Positions 42,624 to 51,263 of a stretch of 64,000 nt of DNA are shown here, piece by piece. A program made the translations under genes and the position numbers. Each line of letters opens with the position of its first letter. Position 1 is the stretch's first letter. The notes below the pieces were generated by a model. It had not been told where the DNA came from. It searched no databases and saw only the letters and a program-made list of their open reading frames with translations. This DNA comes from Bacillota bacterium (GTDB lineage: Bacteria; Bacillota; Bacilli; Paenibacillales; Paenibacillaceae), in contig JAEWAQ010000041.1 of the NCBI GenBank assembly GCA_023391635.1, forward strand, positions 1 to 64,000, read 5' to 3'.

Positions 42624-43091
42624 ATGTCCTACGTCGTTGATTTCAAAAACGTGTCTACGGTTGGCCTGGAGTCTTCGCCGGTAGCCGAAGCGCTTGCCGG
42701 CCTGCGAGCGAATGAAGCCCGCTACTTCATGAACAAGTATAAGCATGAATTTACGGTCGTACCCGCCAGCGAGAGCCAGGAAACCCTCGATTACGTGAAC
42801 CGGATTCTGAAAGAAGAACGCGGAATCGAATTTGCGGCCAAACCTCTGGAGACGTCGCGGCTTCGGGTGGACAACATTGACTGGACCTTCGTCTTCTATG
42901 AGGATGGTCTGGGCGTCAACGTGTTGTATACGGTTGACGATCCCAAGAAACGGGCCGTTGGCTTTAAGCTGTCGGAAGGCATGGAGGTACCGAAAGAGCT
43001 GGAGGAGAAGAAGTTTAAATTCGCCAGACAGAAGTCCAAATTAGCCGGGACGATCCGGGGTTCGTTCTTCGTGATTAAAGGCGAATATTGA
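42624..43091 (+). CDS. Conserved hypothetical protein, 155 residues
   Basis: Starts MSYVVDFKNVSTVGLESSPV after AAGGAGAG. It is soluble, without signal peptide or membrane segment, rich in charged residues, and ends in KFKFARQKSKLAGTIRGSFF. The middle (VDNIDWTFVFYEDGLGVNVLYTVDDPKK) reads like an alternating beta/turn pattern. I have the impression of a family restricted to Paenibacillaceae but cannot assign a domain. A strong hairpin at 43121 ends the transcript. Confidence 0.75.
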   Translation: MSYVVDFKNVSTVGLESSPVAEALAGLRANEARYFMNKYKHEFTVVPASESQETLDYVNRILKEERGIEFAAKPLETSRLRVDNIDWTFVFYEDGLGVNVLYTVDDPKKRAVGFKLSEGMEVPKELEEKKFKFARQKSKLAGTIRGSFFVIKGEY

Positions 43092-43120
43092 AAGTGTACG
43101 CAACGTTAATCCCGACTGCG

Positions 43121-43170
43121 CGAAAGGCTGACGCTTCAGTGCCAAGGCACTTTGAAGAGTCAGCCTTTCG
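43121..43170 (+). terminator. Long hairpin after the hypothetical gene
   Basis: CGAAAGGCTGAC at 43121-43132 pairs with GTCAGCCTTTCG at 43159-43170, with inner CTTCA and GTGCC/GGCAC stems. The T-tract is short (TTAT), but the stem is very stable. Confidence 0.75.
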
Positions 43171-43195
43171 TTATCGCCTGGTGAAATAATTTCTA

Positions 43196-43630
43196 TTGCT
43201 ATAATCGTAGTTTATGATATTATGTAAATGCGTTGTTTTTCGACGCAGATTTTCAAAATATACGAGGAGATCGCAAGCAGATAATCTTGACCACATCCGC
43301 TGAGGAAGTTAAGGCCATACGGACAGCCGGGTCAAATGCCGATTGGCAACTTTCGTTGCCTTATTGATTGAGTTAGAAGCTCAAATTTTATAAGTTTGGT
43401 TACTCTACAACCAGTGCATGGTCATCGCACAACGAACTTGTGAAACGATCAATAAGAGTGGTAAAAGTGGTTATCTGCTATATAGACTCTGATCAATTCT
43501 CGATATATTTTGAATATTATACGGCTTCCTACAAAAGCTATGCCCCGTGTAACGGCGGCATCTAATATTCTTGATCTATATCTAAACAAGTGCGATTCGC
43601 GATGCAGCGTTTTTTCCACTTGTTTTTTTG
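43196..43630 (+). ncRNA. Long structured leader of the polyamine operon, ending in a terminator
   Basis: A promoter-like TTGCTA (43196), 16 bp, TATTAT (43218) is followed by about 400 nt without a gene. Local structure: TTGACC (43287) pairs with GGTCAA (43330), enclosing TCCG/CGGA; then GGCAAC-TTTC-GTTGCC (43345-43360) and TTGAG/CTCAA (43368-43384). The leader closes with a terminator at 43584-43630: AAACAAGTG pairs with CACTTGTTT and a T7 run. It ends 65 bp before the ATG at 43695. I could not match it to T-box, lysine, SAM, ydaO, M-box, guanidine or cobalamin riboswitches. The regulatory role is inference. Confidence 0.5.
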
Positions 43631-43694
43631 TGCGTAAAAAACGATGTCATCCACCTGGACTTCAAAACAAATCAGGAGACAAGGAGATCGAGAA

Positions 43695-44939
43695 ATGGGA
43701 AAAGCATTAATTATCGGTTGTGGTGGAGTGGCATCGGTGGCTATCCACAAATGCGTGCAAAACAGCGAGGTGTTCGAAGAAATCTGCATCGCAAGCCGTA
43801 CCAAGTCCAAATGCGACGCGCTTAAAGCAAAGCTGGACGGCGGCAAGACGAAAATTACGACTGCGCAAGTGGACGCCGACAACGTGGACGAGCTCATCGC
43901 TCTGATCGAAGAGGTCAAGCCGGATATCGTCATGAACCTGGCGCTGCCGTACCAGGATTTGACGATCATGGACGCTTGCCTGGCTACCAGAACGCACTAT
44001 ATGGACACCGCCAACTACGAACCGGAAGATACCGCGAAGTTCGAATACAAGTGGCAGTGGGAATACCGCGAGCGGTTCGAGCAAGCCGGCATTACCGCTC
44101 TGCTGGGCAGCGGGTTCGATCCGGGCGTGACGGGCGTATTTTCAGCTTATGCGCTTAAACATTACTTCGACGAGATTGAATATATCGACATCCTGGATTG
44201 CAACGGTGGAGATCACGGCTATCCGTTCGCCACGAACTTCAACCCGGAGATCAATATCCGCGAAGTTTCTGCCAACGGGCGTTATTGGGAGAACGGCGAA
44301 TGGATCGAGACGAAGCCGATGGAGATCAAGCGCGTCTATAACTTCGCTGAAGTCGGCGAGAAGGACATGTACCTGCTGTACCATGAAGAGCTCGAGTCTC
44401 TGGCAGCCAACATTCCCGGGCTGAAGCGCATCCGTTTCTTCATGACCTTCGGCCAAAGCTACCTGACTCATCTCAAGGCGCTGGAGAACGTCGGCATGAC
44501 CTCGATCGAGCCGATCGAATTCGAAGGAAAGCAGATCATTCCGCTGCAGTTCCTGAAGGCCGTGCTGCCGGACCCCGCATCGCTGGGGCCGCGCACCGTA
44601 GGCAAAACGAACATCGGCTGCATTTTCCAAGGCAAAAAAGACGGCAAAAACGTGTCGTATTATGTTTACAACGTATGCGACCACCAAGCGTGCTACCGTG
44701 AAGTCGGCTCCCAGGCGATCTCTTATACGACCGGAGTTCCGGCGATGATCGGAGCGGCGATGGTGCTGACGGGCAAATGGAACAAGCCGGGTGTGTACAA
44801 TGTGGAGGAGTTCGATCCGGATCCGTTCATGGAAGAGTTGAACAAGTGGGGACTTCCTTGGGTGGAAGACTTCAACCCCGTGCTCGTCGACGATGGAAAG
44901 GAATCGCCGGTCTTGCACAGACAACCGGTGCTGGCCTGA
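43695..44939 (+). CDS. Carboxynorspermidine/carboxyspermidine synthase (saccharopine dehydrogenase family)
   Basis: 414 residues from the ATG at 43695 after CAAGGAG. It reductively condenses aspartate semialdehyde with diaminopropane or putrescine, the first step of the alternative polyamine route. Features: N-terminal Rossmann motif ALIIGCGGVASVAIHKC, DIVMNLALPYQDLTIMDACL, GITALLGSGFDPGVTGVFSAYALKHYF, CNGGDHGYPFATNFNPEINIREV and GVPAMIGAAMVLTGKW. The immediate downstream gene is the matching decarboxylase, which settles the assignment over ordinary saccharopine dehydrogenase. Expression probably passes through the leader terminator at 43584. Confidence 0.92.
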   Translation: MGKALIIGCGGVASVAIHKCVQNSEVFEEICIASRTKSKCDALKAKLDGGKTKITTAQVDADNVDELIALIEEVKPDIVMNLALPYQDLTIMDACLATRTHYMDTANYEPEDTAKFEYKWQWEYRERFEQAGITALLGSGFDPGVTGVFSAYALKHYFDEIEYIDILDCNGGDHGYPFATNFNPEINIREVSANGRYWENGEWIETKPMEIKRVYNFAEVGEKDMYLLYHEELESLAANIPGLKRIRFFMTFGQSYLTHLKALENVGMTSIEPIEFEGKQIIPLQFLKAVLPDPASLGPRTVGKTNIGCIFQGKKDGKNVSYYVYNVCDHQACYREVGSQAISYTTGVPAMIGAAMVLTGKWNKPGVYNVEEFDPDPFMEELNKWGLPWVEDFNPVLVDDGKESPVLHRQPVLA

Positions 44940-44943
44940 TACG

Positions 44944-46071
44944 ATGCGGTTTGAGCAGCTGCCCACGCCTTGTTACGTCGTCGATGAAGCGCTCATCGAG
45001 CGCAATCTTCGCATCCTGAACGGTGTCATGCAGCGAACAGGTGCCAAGATCGTTCTGGCCCAGAAGGCATTCTCCATGACTGCCTTCTACCCTCTTATCG
45101 GACAATATTTATGCGGCACGACAGCGAGCGGCTTATACGAGGCACGGCTCGGGCGCGAAGAGATGGGCAAGGAGAATCATGTCTTTGCCCCCGCCTTCCG
45201 GGAAGATGAGATAGATGAGATCATCTCCATCTGCGACCACATTGTCTTCAATTCCTTCTCGCAGCTCGAGAAGTTCAAAGACAAGGCGCTGCGGGCCGGC
45301 CGCAAGGTAGGCTTGCGCGTCAACCCGGAATGCTCGACCCAAGTGGGGCACGAGATCTACGATCCGTGTTCGCCCGGATCCCGATTCGGCGTGAAGCAGG
45401 AAGATTGGCGCCCGGACCTGCTGGACGGCGTATCCGGCCTGCACTTCCATACCCTCTGCCAGCAAAACTCCGACGATCTGGAGACGACGCTGCAGGCTGT
45501 CGAAGCCAGGTTCGGGGAGTGGCTGCCGCAGATGGAATGGATCAACTTCGGCGGCGGCCATCATATTACGAGAGAAGATTATGATCTCGCCACTCTCGAT
45601 GCCTGTATCAAGAGAATGCAAGATCGATACGGCTTGGAAGTGTACCTGGAGCCAGGAGAAGCCGTCGCGCTGAACGCAGGCTACTTCATTGCGTCCGTGC
45701 TGGATCTTCATAAGAATGGGATCGATATCGCGATCCTGGACACATCCGCCACTTGCCATATGCCGGATGTGCTGGAGATGCCCTATCGCCCGCCACTTGC
45801 GAATTCCGGCGAGCCGGGAGAGAAGCCGTTCACCTATCGGCTGGCGGGCCAGACCTGCCTGACCGGAGACGTAATCGGAGATTATTCGTTCGATCGACCG
45901 TTGAAGAACGGCGACCGGCTCGTATTCGGGGATATGGCCATCTATACCATGGTGAAGACGACTACCTTCAACGGCATGCCGCTGCCGGCAATCGCCATTC
46001 AAGGCAAAGACGGCGATTGCCGAGTAGTGCGAGAGTTCGGTTATCAAGATTTCAAGATGCGGTTAGCCTAG
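44944..46071 (+). CDS. nspC: Carboxynorspermidine/carboxyspermidine decarboxylase
   Basis: 375 residues. A PLP-dependent alanine-racemase-fold decarboxylase giving norspermidine or spermidine. The PLP Lys is K41 in KIVLAQKAFSMTAFYPL. Others: VGLRVNPECSTQVGHEIYDPC, GVSGLHFHTLCQQNSDDLE, WINFGGGHHITREDYDL, LEPGEAVALNAGYF (PLP phosphate) and DTSATCHMPDVLEMPYRP with the active-site Cys. It starts at ATG 44944, four bases after the upstream stop with no clear ribosome site, indicating translational coupling. A perfect-stem terminator follows at 46084. Confidence 0.95.
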   Translation: MRFEQLPTPCYVVDEALIERNLRILNGVMQRTGAKIVLAQKAFSMTAFYPLIGQYLCGTTASGLYEARLGREEMGKENHVFAPAFREDEIDEIISICDHIVFNSFSQLEKFKDKALRAGRKVGLRVNPECSTQVGHEIYDPCSPGSRFGVKQEDWRPDLLDGVSGLHFHTLCQQNSDDLETTLQAVEARFGEWLPQMEWINFGGGHHITREDYDLATLDACIKRMQDRYGLEVYLEPGEAVALNAGYFIASVLDLHKNGIDIAILDTSATCHMPDVLEMPYRPPLANSGEPGEKPFTYRLAGQTCLTGDVIGDYSFDRPLKNGDRLVFGDMAIYTMVKTTTFNGMPLPAIAIQGKDGDCRVVREFGYQDFKMRLA

Positions 46072-46083
46072 AACAGCGGCAAG

Positions 46084-46129
46084 ACGCCTAAACCGACACC
46101 GGTGATCGCCTCGGTGTCGGTTTAGGCGT
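46084..46129 (+). terminator. Terminator of the polyamine operon
   Basis: ACGCCTAAACCGACACCG at 46084-46101 pairs perfectly with CGGTGTCGGTTTAGGCGT at 46112-46129, followed by TATTTG. An 18-bp stem. Confidence 0.9.
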
Positions 46130-46171
46130 TATTTGTGATATGGTTCTCCGCGTAGTTTATAACGGCAAGTT
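46126..46171. repeat. 46-bp imperfect direct repeat, copy 1
   Basis: About 78% identical to 47840-47885 in the same orientation without gaps; shared blocks are CGTTATTT, GGTTCTCC and TAACGGCAAGTT. It lies just past the 3' end of the sigma-DUF1835 gene. Confidence 0.75.
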
Positions 46172-46177
46172 ATTCCC

Positions 46178-47743
46178 TCATTCCATATAAACCAAATGCT
46201 TTTTCTCAGTGTCCCATCGCCATGATAAATCGCCATGCAGCCGCAGACCGCCGTACCACTCATTCATTCCCTTCACTTCCACCCAGTCCTTTAGTCCCAC
46301 GGCTACCTCCATCCCTACCTCCGTTAATGAAACTTCGCAATTTTCAAAGGAGGGGGTAGCTTTTTTTTGATAATCAGGAAAAGTATAAGGACCCCGTAGC
46401 TCTAATAGTGCATTCGGTCGCTCTGACATACTTCGTAGTCGATACCAAAATTCCAAATCACCCATTCCTAGCACACTCAAGCGCTTCCCAATTTCTTTAA
46501 ATAGCTCGCGTGGGGTATTCACCCCATTCCGGATCAACTCCAAAGTTGTTTGCTCTACGATTCCCAGTCCATTCTTTGCGGAAGGCAGGCGGGATACGTG
46601 CAGTTCAAGTGCCGCGTGAGCGAAGGGCAGTGCCGAAGTATCTTCATGCAAAATTTCAACATGCCTTTCTATATCCGGGGAAGCGTATGCCTCCCAGATC
46701 CTGCTGCCCGTCTCAAGTTCCTCCTGTCCGATACTCTGCCACGTACCCGACAATTTTTCCAACTGCTTTGTTGTAAGTTGGCCCAATCCTCGAAATAAAT
46801 CAATACCCGGATAGTCGCCGATACACAATAAATTTAGTTTTGTATGTCCTAGTGTCCGTTTTGAAAACCAATGCAACAAATAACTTAACATGAGTTGATC
46901 AAACAAATCATGTTCGAACCATAGTACGATCTCATCGTGTTTATTGAAGTTTTGCAAAATCTGATCTTGCGACTTACAATGGCTCACATAGTCATCTGCC
47001 GAAATGCCCAAGGTTCTCTCCAAATACTCCGCTCGGGGCGACTTCTTATGAAGATCGTCCATTTCAACGAATACCGGTCCTACCGAATACACTTCTCTCC
47101 AGACCAGGATATCTCCGCGGATATTCCCCTTCCTCAACTTATCACCGACAAAATCTCCGTTGACGATATGGAGCATCGAAGCTCCCCTTTCGTAAAGATC
47201 GTTGAACATGGATACAAAGTCATTGACAAGCAGTGACGTTCTCAGTTTATTGCGGGCATCGAACAACCGTTTTTTTAGTACGGAGGGGGATACACTCAGG
47301 TAACTTGATATTTCTCTTATCGAGTACCCGTGAAAATAAAATAATTGAACTGCCACTTTTAAATTGCTAGACAAGCCCTCGACGGATTGATGAAGTCTTT
47401 CCTGCCATTCCTTTCTTTCTAAGATGGACTCCACATTGAATTTCTCTACATCAATTGGAATCACTTCATCCGTCTGCATCGTGGAGTGTTTCCGCCGGCG
47501 AAGAAACCGATGGCATTGACGTTCGATAATGATCTTGAACCATCCCGGGAACGCATCCGCCTCTTTCAACTTAGCAAGATGGGCGAAGGCCTCCGCGAAC
47601 GCTTCTTGAACCGCATCCTCCGCTTGGCCCCAATCGCCCAACTTTCCATATGCCACGGAAAATGCCATTCCGCTGAAATGTTGCACGATCCTCTCCCATG
47701 CGATTTGATCACCAAGCCGAGCCCCTTCGATCCACTGACGCGT
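46178..47743 (-). CDS. ECF sigma factor fused to DUF1835/DUF3658-like domains
   Basis: About 521 residues. The N-terminus is an ECF sigma factor: sigma2 with MAFSVAYGKLGDWGQAEDAVQEAF and AFPGWFKIIIERQCHRFLRR, sigma4 with VEGLSSNLKVAVQLFYFHGYSIREISSYLSVSPSVLKKRLFDAR (blocks about 30-75 and 118-165). From about residue 190 it continues as a DUF1835 protein (MLHIVNGDFVGDKLRKGNIRGDILVWREV, WFEHDLFDQLMLSYLLHWF) with a DUF3658-like end. A normal start is missing: the first valid codon is GTG 47686, inside sigma2, but upstream codons read on as RQWIEGARLGDQIAWERIVQ to an ACG at 47743 that sits eight bases after AGGAGG. The true start is probably ACG. Confidence 0.85.
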   Translation of the reverse strand, partial: TRQWIEGARLGDQIAWERIVQHFSGMAFSVAYGKLGDWGQAEDAVQEAFAEAFAHLAKLKEADAFPGWFKIIIERQCHRFLRRRKHSTMQTDEVIPIDVEKFNVESILERKEWQERLHQSVEGLSSNLKVAVQLFYFHGYSIREISSYLSVSPSVLKKRLFDARNKLRTSLLVNDFVSMFNDLYERGASMLHIVNGDFVGDKLRKGNIRGDILVWREVYSVGPVFVEMDDLHKKSPRAEYLERTLGISADDYVSHCKSQDQILQNFNKHDEIVLWFEHDLFDQLMLSYLLHWFSKRTLGHTKLNLLCIGDYPGIDLFRGLGQLTTKQLEKLSGTWQSIGQEELETGSRIWEAYASPDIERHVEILHEDTSALPFAHAALELHVSRLPSAKNGLGIVEQTTLELIRNGVNTPRELFKEIGKRLSVLGMGDLEFWYRLRSMSERPNALLELRGPYTFPDYQKKATPSFENCEVSLTEVGMEVAVGLKDWVEVKGMNEWYGGLRLHGDLSWRWDTEKKHLVYME

Positions 47744-47833
47744 CTCTTACACCTCCTCTGTTTTAAATTCTATATATAAAGTGCCAGTATCGTTGCAAAA
47801 GGTTACTTGGCTCTATTAAAAATAGTAGCAGAA

Positions 47834-47885
47834 AACTTGCCGTTATTTATGGTTAGGTTCTCCATGTTGTCTGTAACGGCAAGTT
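47834..47885 (-). terminator. Terminator of the ankyrin gene
   Basis: AACTTGCCGTTA (47834-47845) pairs with TAACGGCAAGTT (47874-47885); on the minus strand TTTTC follows. It overlaps repeat copy 2. Confidence 0.75.
47840..47885. repeat. 46-bp imperfect direct repeat, copy 2
   Basis: Partner of 46126-46171. Together the copies flank the sigma-DUF1835 gene, 1,714 bp apart. This copy is part of a complete hairpin, the other only half of one. Confidence 0.75.
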
Positions 47886-47895
47886 TTTTGAAGAA

Positions 47896-48633
47896 TCACT
47901 CTTTTGACGACTTGGCCCCTTTGCTGTGAAGCCAAGAAACTAACGTATCTCTCCGAGTATCGAGATTTCCCGCAGCATCGAGTGGCGTCTGACCCGTGTA
48001 ACCAGGGATCCCATTTATGTCGGCTCCCTTGGAGAGGAGATACTCGGCAACACGACGTTGGCCTCCATGGCAAGCTTGCCAGAAAGCCTCGTTAATGTCA
48101 TCCACAGTAGGTACCGGATTGGAGCCTATCAATTCCTCAACGCGAAACAACATCCCTAAAGCAGCTGCGTGCCAAAGCTTGTCCACACGCGCGCCCCGCA
48201 GTACCAAAAGTCTCGCAACATTCCAACATCCATAACCCACGGCATTGTCCAAAGGAGTGCCACCAGCAATGGAGCCACCAATCACTTCAATGTTCGCACC
48301 GCCAACGATTAACGCAGCGGCAACATCCACATCGTCACTGCTGGCCGCCCAGTGCAAGGGGGTCTCCGAAAAGTTTCCCCCTGTAGCTTGGGCATTAGGG
48401 TCTGCTCCAGCGTCAATCAGCATCTTAACAATTACTGGGCCGTTAGGGAAGTATCCAGGCCAATCTGTAACCACATGCAAAGTAGTACGAGAAAAACCCT
48501 TGTTGTCTATTGCTCTCATTGAGGCCAAGCCAGGAACCTCGATCAGAAGACGACGCAATGCATCCAAATCGCCCGTTTGAACAGCCTGCACGAACGATAC
48601 GACCAGCGGATCGTTATGTTTCACTGTCTCCAT
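47896..48633 (-). CDS. Ankyrin-repeat protein
   Basis: 245 residues from the ATG at 48633 after GAAGGGGG. About five ankyrin units: VVSFVQAVQTGDLDALRRLL, VIVKMLIDAGADPNAQA, ETPLHWAASSDDVDVAAALIVGGANIEV, GTPLDNAVGYGCWNVARLLVLRGARVD, and RRVAEYLLSKGADINGIPGY with GQTPLDAAG. No signal peptide or membrane segment, so a cytoplasmic protein-binding scaffold. Partner unknown. Codon use and AT content are slightly different from the neighbouring sugar genes, as for the adjacent sigma-DUF1835 gene. Divergent from the binding-protein gene. Confidence 0.9.
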   Translation of the reverse strand: METVKHNDPLVVSFVQAVQTGDLDALRRLLIEVPGLASMRAIDNKGFSRTTLHVVTDWPGYFPNGPVIVKMLIDAGADPNAQATGGNFSETPLHWAASSDDVDVAAALIVGGANIEVIGGSIAGGTPLDNAVGYGCWNVARLLVLRGARVDKLWHAAALGMLFRVEELIGSNPVPTVDDINEAFWQACHGGQRRVAEYLLSKGADINGIPGYTGQTPLDAAGNLDTRRDTLVSWLHSKGAKSSKE

Positions 48634-48883
48634 AACCCCCTTCGCAAAGATCATTGAACATGTGCCCTTAACAACTTCATTGCTTGAAGAGGGCGTCCCC
48701 TCGGCACTTCTGCTACTTATTCGACGTTCTGCTCTCTTCCCCTTCTCAACCAACGGTGAACAAGCTTTTCAGAAATACCGCAACCAATATGGAAAAATCG
48801 ATAAGTTCTGTCCTTATCCTGCAAGCGAAAGGCATCTATAATCTGGGTTGTAGCGAAATTCGATCAAGGGGGAAATGCAGTCC

Positions 48884-50296
48884 ATGAAACAAAGCAAAGG
48901 CTTTCAAGCGGTATTGACTCTGATCGTTCTCGCCTTCATCATTGCCGGATGCGGCAAGGGCACCGGGACGGCAGAACCGACGTCCCAGCCGTCCGCAGCC
49001 TCGCCAACTTCGGAGGCAACGAAAGCAGCGGAGACGGCCGGAACGCAGGAGACGGTTACCGTCAAAATGCTGATCGGCGCCAAGTCGGCTTCTACGGATC
49101 ATTGGAAACAGCTGGCGGAGGCGACTTTCCAGAATACGGGCATCAAGCTCGAGCTCGTTCCGATTCCCGGCAACGATGACGCCGAAATTCAGAAAAAACT
49201 GGACGTCATGCTGCTGAGCGGTGACGAGAGCGATTTGTTCGTCATTCCCAATCCGACGGGCTACATGAAATATGTGAACGGGGGATTCATTCGGCCGCTG
49301 AACGATATCGCCGCTAAAATAGGCCTGGATATCGAAGGAGTTTACGGCAAGTATTTGACGAAAGACGAGCAGGGAGTGACGTACGGACTTCCTTACAACG
49401 TGAGCAAATGGCTTGTCTTTTACAATAAAAAGGTGTTCGACGACGCCAAAGTTCCGTATCCCGATTCGAACGTTGCATGGACCTGGTCCGAATATATCGA
49501 GACGGCCAAGAAGCTGACATCGGGCGAAGGCAAGACCAAAATATACGGCTCTTACATGCTGGACTATGACAACTACTTGTATATGCAAGCCCGGCAGAAG
49601 AACGTTCCGAGCTACAAAGCCGACGGCACGCTGAACTACGACGATCCTGCTTTCAAGGAGTCGCTTAAGTTCTTCAACGATCTGGGTGCCGTGCACAAAA
49701 TCCAGCCGGGCTGGCTGGAATTCAAAACGCAAAAGCTGGCCTGGGACGGCTTTATGAGCGGCAAGTACGGCATGCATATTATCGCCGACTGGTATGCCGG
49801 ACTGCTGACCGATGCCAAGTCGTACCCGAGAGACTGGCAGGTAGGGATCGCCCCGCTTCCTCATCCGGACGACGCCGACGCATGGTTCAACTTCGGGGTG
49901 ACGGCCAATTATGTGATGAACAAAAATTCCAAGCATCCTGAAGAAGCGCTGAAGGTGATGAATTACCTTGCATCGGAAGGCTATAAAATTACGAATAACG
50001 TTCCGGCAAGAGTCGACTGGTCGGCCGAAGACAGGGCTAAGTTCTACGAGGAAACCTCGCAAGCGCTTAACGGGGAAATTACAACCCAAGATTTCGCCAA
50101 CGTATTAAGCCGCGACGATGAAGGTTTTACGGATGAGAAAATAATGGGCGTCGCCTCGAGCCAAATTACGAACATCATCTCGAAAGAGGCGGATTTGTAC
50201 TTGACCGGGCAACGATCGCTCGACGACACGGTCGCATCGATCTTGAAGCTCGGCAATCAAGCGATTGAAGAAGAGAAGGCCCGGCAGCAAAAATAA
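48884..50296 (+). CDS. Sugar ABC transporter, substrate-binding lipoprotein (family 1)
   Basis: About 470 residues; ATG 48884 or 48875, both after AAGGGGG. The lipobox FIIAGC follows a hydrophobic signal, then a Thr/Pro/Ser-rich linker. The mature protein has the maltose-binding-like fold: LDVMLLSGDESDLFVIPNPTGYMKYVNGGFIRPLND, YGLPYNVSKWLVFYNKKVF and FMSGKYGMHIIADW (cited as separate short blocks). First gene of a carbohydrate locus with two permeases, an oxidoreductase and two GH172 proteins, so it probably binds an oligosaccharide released outside. A TATAAT box at 48837-48842 serves as likely promoter. Confidence 0.93.
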   Translation: MKQSKGFQAVLTLIVLAFIIAGCGKGTGTAEPTSQPSAASPTSEATKAAETAGTQETVTVKMLIGAKSASTDHWKQLAEATFQNTGIKLELVPIPGNDDAEIQKKLDVMLLSGDESDLFVIPNPTGYMKYVNGGFIRPLNDIAAKIGLDIEGVYGKYLTKDEQGVTYGLPYNVSKWLVFYNKKVFDDAKVPYPDSNVAWTWSEYIETAKKLTSGEGKTKIYGSYMLDYDNYLYMQARQKNVPSYKADGTLNYDDPAFKESLKFFNDLGAVHKIQPGWLEFKTQKLAWDGFMSGKYGMHIIADWYAGLLTDAKSYPRDWQVGIAPLPHPDDADAWFNFGVTANYVMNKNSKHPEEALKVMNYLASEGYKITNNVPARVDWSAEDRAKFYEETSQALNGEITTQDFANVLSRDDEGFTDEKIMGVASSQITNIISKEADLYLTGQRSLDDTVASILKLGNQAIEEEKARQQK

Positions 50297-50357
50297 TCGT
50301 TCATGCAGCGGGGGATATCCAAGGGGTATTCCCCGTTCGCGCAAGAGGTGAGCAACA

Positions 50358-51251
50358 ATGAGGCAGTTTGCAGGATTGAAAGCGCGAGAGCAAGCGGCGG
50401 GGTACGCCTTCATTTTGCCGTTCACGCTCGGATTCATCGTCTTTTCGATTATCCCGTTTCTATACGTGTTCGCGTTAAGCTTTACGAATTTTACGATATA
50501 CACGGAATTTGCCGACGTGAAGTTTGCCTCTATACGCAACTATGCCAGGCTGCTTCAGGATTCGCAGGTTTTGGGCAGCATCTTGAGAAGCCTGTATTAT
50601 GTCGCATTATACGTCCCTTCCATTATCGCGTGCTCTCTCGTGCTGGCCGTGCTGTTGAACGGTGCGGTGTATGGGCAGAAGCTGCTCAGGACGCTGATCT
50701 TCATGCCGTATGTCAGCAATTTCGTTGCCGCGGCGATGATCTGGTTCATCCTGCTGAACCCGTTCGGAGGGCTGGTTAATGGAATGCTTGAAGCTGTCGG
50801 CATCCCCGCGCCTCTATGGCTGGCGGGCATCCATTCCGCCATGCCGACCGCGGTGATGATCGTCATCTGGCAGGGGATGGGGTTTCATATTATCGCTTTT
50901 CTGGCCGCTCTGCAAACGATCCCCAAAGATTTGTATGAAGCGGGGATTATGGACGGAACGAACGCGTGGCAGAAGTTCCGTTACGTTACGTTGCCGACGA
51001 TTTCCCCGACTACTTTCTTCCTTGTCGTGACGAGTATTATCGGCGGGTTTCAGAACTTCGCGCCGATTAAAATATTGACGAACGGCGGCCCGGGCGACAG
51101 CACGAACGTATTCGCCATCCACTTATACGAGGAAGCGTTCCAGAACTACGACTTCTCCTATGCGGCGGCGCAGGCGGTGCTCATGTTCGCCATTATACTT
51201 GTCATTACGCTTATTCAATGGTATGCCCAGAAAAAGTGGGTTACTTATTAA
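50358..51251 (+). CDS. Sugar ABC transporter permease (MalF/UgpA type)
   Basis: 297 residues, six membrane helices. The EAA motif that docks the ATPase is clear: IPKDLYEAGIMDGTNAWQKFRYVTLPTISPT. N-terminal KAREQAAGYAFILPFTLGFIVF is typical of MalF-like components. It follows GAGGTG. Pairs with the next gene's product. No ATPase gene is in the operon, so a shared MsmX-type ATPase is expected to energise it. Confidence 0.94.
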   Translation: MRQFAGLKAREQAAGYAFILPFTLGFIVFSIIPFLYVFALSFTNFTIYTEFADVKFASIRNYARLLQDSQVLGSILRSLYYVALYVPSIIACSLVLAVLLNGAVYGQKLLRTLIFMPYVSNFVAAAMIWFILLNPFGGLVNGMLEAVGIPAPLWLAGIHSAMPTAVMIVIWQGMGFHIIAFLAALQTIPKDLYEAGIMDGTNAWQKFRYVTLPTISPTTFFLVVTSIIGGFQNFAPIKILTNGGPGDSTNVFAIHLYEEAFQNYDFSYAAAQAVLMFAIILVITLIQWYAQKKWVTY

Positions 51252-51263
51252 GGGGTTGCTCAG

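Noticed and set aside
43261..43390. A T-box, lysine, ydaO, M-box or guanidine riboswitch in the polyamine leader
   Set aside because: None of the conserved core sequences of these classes is present; only local helices are seen.
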